Assembly (NCBI GenBank): GCA_028290765.1
Contig: JAQGJF010000279.1
Location: 1 to 7,753 of the forward strand
Length of the DNA stretch: 7,753 bases
Source: Tardiphaga sp.
Lineage (GTDB): Bacteria; Pseudomonadota; Alphaproteobacteria; Rhizobiales; Xanthobacteraceae
Direction of reading: 5' to 3'
Within the stretch, counting starts at the first letter, position 1; the number at the start of each line of letters is the position of its first letter. The position numbers were made by a program, and so were the translations under genes. This document shows, in pieces, positions 5,826 to 7,753 of this stretch. The notes under the pieces were generated by a model. The model saw only the letters and a list, made by a program, of their open reading frames with translations, did no database searches and was not told the DNA's origin.

Positions 5826-5831
5826 GGCCAC

Positions 5832-6224
5832 ATGTACCGCGCCGTGACCCGCCAGATCGTCGTGACCGTCGAGCCGAACTTCCTGCCGGAACGTTCGTCG
5901 GCGGAAAACCGCCAGTTTTTCTGGTCCTATACCGTGGTCATCACCAATTCCGGCAAGGAAACCGTGCAGCTGCGGACCCGCCACTGGATCATCACCGATG
6001 CCTCCGGCCGCAAGCAGGAAGTCCGCGGCGAAGGCGTGGTCGGCGAACAGCCGGTGCTGGCACCGGGCGAACGCTTCGAATACACCAGCGGCGTCCCGCT
6101 GCCGACCGCTTCGGGATTCATGGCCGGGCGGTACCAGATGGTGAGCGAGAGCGGCGAACGATTCGAAATCGACGTACCCGCGTTTTCGCTGGACAGCCCC
6201 GACGCCAAGCGCGTGTTGAACTAG
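5832..6224 (+). CDS. apaG: ApaG domain protein
   Basis: This 130-residue single-domain protein has the ApaG beta-sandwich (fibronectin-III-like) fold. Conserved family stretches are FFWSYTVVITN at 29-39, TRHWIITDASG at 49-59, the glycine-rich VRGEGVVGEQP at 64-74, FEYTSGVPLPT at 83-93, GFMAGRYQM at 96-104, and the C-terminal FEIDVPAFSLDSP. Genetic work in enterobacteria linked apaG to Co2+ resistance and Mg2+ efflux, and structural work reports pyrophosphate or nucleotide binding for some members; its biochemical role remains unclear. The start at ATG 5832 (MYRAVTRQ) matches the usual family start. An in-frame ATG at 5781 would add 17 non-conserved residues. It is divergent from the opgC operon and convergent with hslO, with repeats between. 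Confidence 0.95.
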   Translation: MYRAVTRQIVVTVEPNFLPERSSAENRQFFWSYTVVITNSGKETVQLRTRHWIITDASGRKQEVRGEGVVGEQPVLAPGERFEYTSGVPLPTASGFMAGRYQMVSESGERFEIDVPAFSLDSPDAKRVLN

Positions 6225-6289
6225 AGCTTTCTTGTTTTGACGCGTTTTCTTCACGCGAACCGGCATCCACTTCGCTCGAAAACGTTTTA
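6225..6289. repeat. Dispersed intergenic repeat of Bradyrhizobium-group type, copy 1 of two elements after apaG
   Basis: The stretch following the apaG stop contains TTTTGACGCGTTTTCTTC, CACGCGAACCGG and TCCACTTCGCTCGAAAACG, a sequence I recognise as a recurrent intergenic element in the Bradyrhizobium/Rhodopseudomonas group. Internally CGTTTTC (6243-6249) is complementary to GAAAACG (6278-6284), and CGCG boxes flank TTTTCTTCA. Recognition is from memory and would need a genome-wide count to prove. Confidence 0.6.
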
Positions 6290-6293
6290 GTCC

Positions 6294-6364
6294 GTAGCCC
6301 GGATGAGCGAAGCGACATCCGGGGAGGCGCTTATCCCGGATATCGCTGCGCTCATCCGGGCTAC
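6294..6364. repeat. 71-bp near-perfect palindromic repeat (GTAGCCCGGATGAGCG type), likely bidirectional terminator
   Basis: Two 30-base arms, 6294-6323 and 6335-6364, beginning GTAGCCCGGATGAGCG and ending CGCTCATCCGGGCTAC, pair at 28 of 30 positions around an 11-base loop. The arms differ only at one A/C and one C/T site, which indicates an intact element. This family is frequent between genes in Bradyrhizobium relatives and other proteobacteria. It sits between the converging ends of apaG and hslO, where the hairpin could terminate or stabilise both transcripts. Confidence 0.85.
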
Positions 6365-6379
6365 AAGCTGCCGATTTGA

Positions 6380-7405
6380 CTAGGGCTCGGATTGCTCACC
6401 GTCTTCCACGCCCGCTTCCTGCGGGGTGAATTCATAGACCGAACTGCAGAACTCGCAGGTCACGACCACCTTGCCGTCCTTCACCATGTCGGCGCGGTCC
6501 TTGGGCGTGAAGTTCTTCAGCATCGACGAAACCGCGTCGCGCGAACACGAGCATTGCGCGCGCAGCGGCAGCGACGGAAACACCCGCACGCCGCGTTCGT
6601 GAAACAGCCGGTACAGCAGCCGCTCGCCGGACAGATCCGGATCGATCAGTTCGACATCCTCGACGGTCGAGATCAGCGACTGGCCTTCGATCCAGGCGTC
6701 GTCTTCCGCAGCCGTCGGCACCGCCACGCCTTCCGGCGCATCGCCGGGATGCAGATCGGGCTGGCGCGCCCGCTCCGGCGCCTTGGGCAGGAACTGCAGC
6801 AGCATGCCACCGGCGCGCCAGCGATGCTTCGGCCCGTCGCCGCCGCCACGCCACTCCTCGCCGACCGCGAGCCGCACCCGGGTCGGGATCTGCTCGGAGC
6901 GCAGGAAATATTCATGCGCGGCATCTTCCAGATTGCCGCCTTCGAGCGCCACCAAGCCCTGGTAGCGGCTCATGTCGGGCCCCTGATCGATGGTCATGGC
7001 GAGATGGCCGTGTCCCAGCAGCGCACCGGAATCCAGGCCCGGCACCAGGCGGGTAGCATCGAACCGCGCATAGGCCCGAAGCTGGTCCGGGGCGCGAAAG
7101 TCGACGATCAGCAGCGACACCGGACCGTCGGTCTGGGTCTGTAGGATGAAGCGGCCGTCGAATTTCAGCGACGAGCCAAGCAGCGTGGTGAGCACGATGG
7201 CTTCGCCGAGCAGCTTGCCGACCGGCGCGGGATAATCGTGCTTGGCGAGAACCTCGTCGAGCGCCGGCCCCAGCCGCGTCAGACGCCCGCGCAGATCGAG
7301 CGCATCGACCTCGAACGGCAGCACCACGTCGTCGACCGGAATGGCCGACGGGGCGCGGATAGGGGTTTCCAGGGTGATTTTCGGGTCGGGGGATTGTGAG
7401 GTCAT
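6380..7405 (-). CDS. hslO: Hsp33 redox-regulated chaperonin
   Basis: Hsp33 is a cytosolic holdase chaperone, activated when oxidation releases zinc from its C-terminal cysteines. The 341-residue protein has the usual N-terminal domain with LTTLLGSSLKFDGRFILQ at 72-89 and the family stretch HEYFLRSEQIPTRVRLA at 164-180. The zinc center is CSC at 285-287 and CEFC at 317-320, with 29 residues between, so all four redox cysteines (285, 287, 317, 320) are present. The length is somewhat above the roughly 290 residues of enterobacterial Hsp33, because of a ~30-residue N-terminal lead and loops near 187-197 and 207-237 rich in Gly, Pro and charged residues, as in other rhizobial homologs. The start at ATG 7405 has only a weak GAG before it. 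The stop is TAG. It converges on apaG. Confidence 0.96.
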   Translation of the reverse strand: MTSQSPDPKITLETPIRAPSAIPVDDVVLPFEVDALDLRGRLTRLGPALDEVLAKHDYPAPVGKLLGEAIVLTTLLGSSLKFDGRFILQTQTDGPVSLLIVDFRAPDQLRAYARFDATRLVPGLDSGALLGHGHLAMTIDQGPDMSRYQGLVALEGGNLEDAAHEYFLRSEQIPTRVRLAVGEEWRGGGDGPKHRWRAGGMLLQFLPKAPERARQPDLHPGDAPEGVAVPTAAEDDAWIEGQSLISTVEDVELIDPDLSGERLLYRLFHERGVRVFPSLPLRAQCSCSRDAVSSMLKNFTPKDRADMVKDGKVVVTCEFCSSVYEFTPQEAGVEDGEQSEP

Positions 7406-7412
7406 GGCGCTC

Positions 7413-7442
7413 TATCTGGGGTCGGCAGGCGCGGATCGAAAG
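7413..7442 (-). promoter_or_regulatory. Weak heat-shock (sigma-32-like) promoter candidate before hslO
   Basis: On the minus strand CTTTCG (7442-7437) is followed after 15 bases by CCCCAGATA (7421-7413), loosely resembling the CTTGAA and CCCCAT boxes of sigma-32 promoters. hslO is a heat-shock gene in E. coli, which makes the match plausible. The -35 match is poor, and the start would lie almost at the ATG. Treat this as a suggestion only. I see nothing else in 7406-7505. Confidence 0.2.
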
Positions 7443-7505
7443 CCTGGCGAAAGTGAAAGTGGTCTCTGAATCGCCCTGGCGGATGCAAAGGGACGTCTCT
7501 TTCTT

Positions 7506-7557
7506 CCCTCTCCCCTTTTGGGAGAGGGTGGCGCGGACGAAGTCCGTGCCGGGTGAG
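7506..7557. repeat. REP-like double hairpin (CCCTCTCCC type)
   Basis: Hairpin one pairs CCCTCTCCC (7506-7514) with GGGAGAGGG (7520-7528) around 5 bases. Hairpin two pairs GGCGCGGAC (7530-7538) with GTCCGTGCC (7542-7550), one G-T wobble, around GAA. GGGTGAG follows at 7551-7557. This arrangement is a common dispersed intergenic palindrome of rhizobial genomes. In familiar copies the GGGTGAG is followed by more G-rich repeat sequence; here it changes to unrelated sequence leading into the transposase end, suggesting truncation. Confidence 0.75.
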
Positions 7558-7753
7558 CGACTATCTGAGTTGTCAAGTTGCATTGGCGTATGCGGCACGC
7601 GCATCGCGTGCTTTTGCGTTTAGGCGGACAAGCAGCTTGCGCGCCAGGGCTATGCGGATGACCATCTTTTCTTTTCCGGCGGCCACCAGCCTAGCGCGGA
7701 ACTCGCCGAGGCTTTTGTCGTAACGCGCGGCGATGGCGGCGACCAGGAAGAGG
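7558..7753 (-). mobile_element. Right-hand end of an IS110-family insertion sequence, cut by the window edge
   Basis: The block comprises the transposase C-terminus (7573-7753) and about 15 bases of downstream non-coding DNA up to the REP-like repeat. IS110 elements lack terminal inverted repeats, and many insert next to or into REP-like palindromes. The boundary at about 7558 is inferred from where the repeat sequence stops; the other end is outside the window. Confidence 0.5.
7573..7753 (-). CDS. IS110-family transposase, C-terminal fragment (5' part beyond the window)
   Basis: The minus-strand frame from the edge gives 59 residues ending in TGA at 7573-7575, with no start codon needed inside the window. 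It reads LFLVAAIAARYDKSLGEF, then RARLVAAGKEKMVIRIALA, then RKLLVRLNAKARDAR and ends YANAT. The pattern of a long helix with LxAxGKxxxVxxxAxxRKLLxxLNAxxRD is the conserved tail of IS110/IS1111 transposases, which carry an N-terminal RuvC-like DEDD domain and a C-terminal domain with a catalytic Ser. Those catalytic parts lie to the right of the window, so whether the copy is intact cannot be judged. Recombination in this family is guided by a bridge RNA encoded in non-coding end sequence. Confidence 0.85.
   Translation of the reverse strand, partial: LFLVAAIAARYDKSLGEFRARLVAAGKEKMVIRIALARKLLVRLNAKARDARAAYANAT

Noticed and set aside
5781..5831. Earlier ATG for apaG
   Set aside because: The added 17 residues are not part of the ApaG family and no ribosome site precedes them.
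6392..7604. Open frames on both strands overlapping hslO (plus 6392-7144, minus 6912-7604)
   Set aside because: Shadows of the Hsp33 frame, which carries the zinc-binding cysteines; the minus one also runs through the REP-like hairpins.
1..7753. CRISPR array, tRNA, rRNA, toxin-antitoxin or phage defence genes
   Set aside because: No regularly spaced direct repeats, no cloverleaf, no small paired ORFs and no defence-type domains were seen on either strand.

Overview
The window (high G+C, about 60% or more) reads as chromosomal DNA of an alphaproteobacterium of the Bradyrhizobium/Rhodopseudomonas/Nitrobacter group. Supports are the long Rhizobiales-type Dcd, a metZ gene under a SAM-II riboswitch, ApaG and Hsp33 of rhizobial type, an OpgC glucan acyltransferase, and several palindromic intergenic repeats typical of that group. 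All identifications come from reading motifs by eye; no database search was run.

Layout. 1-1010 (minus): dcd, dCTP deaminase, running off the left edge and broken by an in-frame TAA at 105-107; 34 more codons of plausible Dcd sequence continue in the same frame after it. 1011-1267: divergent regulatory region with a candidate promoter, a SAM-II aptamer, an antiterminator/terminator pair and a further hairpin before the metZ ribosome site. 1268-2473 (plus): metZ, O-succinylhomoserine sulfhydrylase. 2481-2540: inverted repeat between convergent genes. 2548-5614 (minus): a tightly coupled three-gene operon, opgC, then a degenerate SGNH-like exported protein, then an intact-looking SGNH/GDSL exported hydrolase, with ATGA and TAATG junctions. 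5645-5690: candidate opgC promoter overlapped by two direct repeats. 5832-6224 (plus): apaG. 6225-6364: two intergenic palindromic repeats. 6380-7405 (minus): hslO (Hsp33). 7506-7557: REP-like double hairpin. 7573-7753 (minus): C-terminal end of an IS110-family transposase running off the right edge.

How the genes fit together. dcd, metZ, apaG and hslO are housekeeping genes for nucleotide supply, methionine synthesis, an ill-defined ApaG role and redox chaperoning. The metZ leader looks like a complete SAM-sensing attenuator: the aptamer end, the antiterminator and the terminator share bases and so are mutually exclusive. The most unusual block is the opgC operon. A membrane acyltransferase of the periplasmic-glucan succinylation family is translationally coupled to two paralogous periplasmic SGNH proteins, one with its catalytic residues and one that has lost most of them. 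By analogy with other envelope O-acylation machines this suggests a split acyl-transfer module with a pseudoenzyme partner; that function is inference.

The points most worth checking are the dcd nonsense codon, the opgC-SGNH-SGNH module, the overlapping SAM-II attenuator, and the IS110 end abutting a REP-like palindrome.
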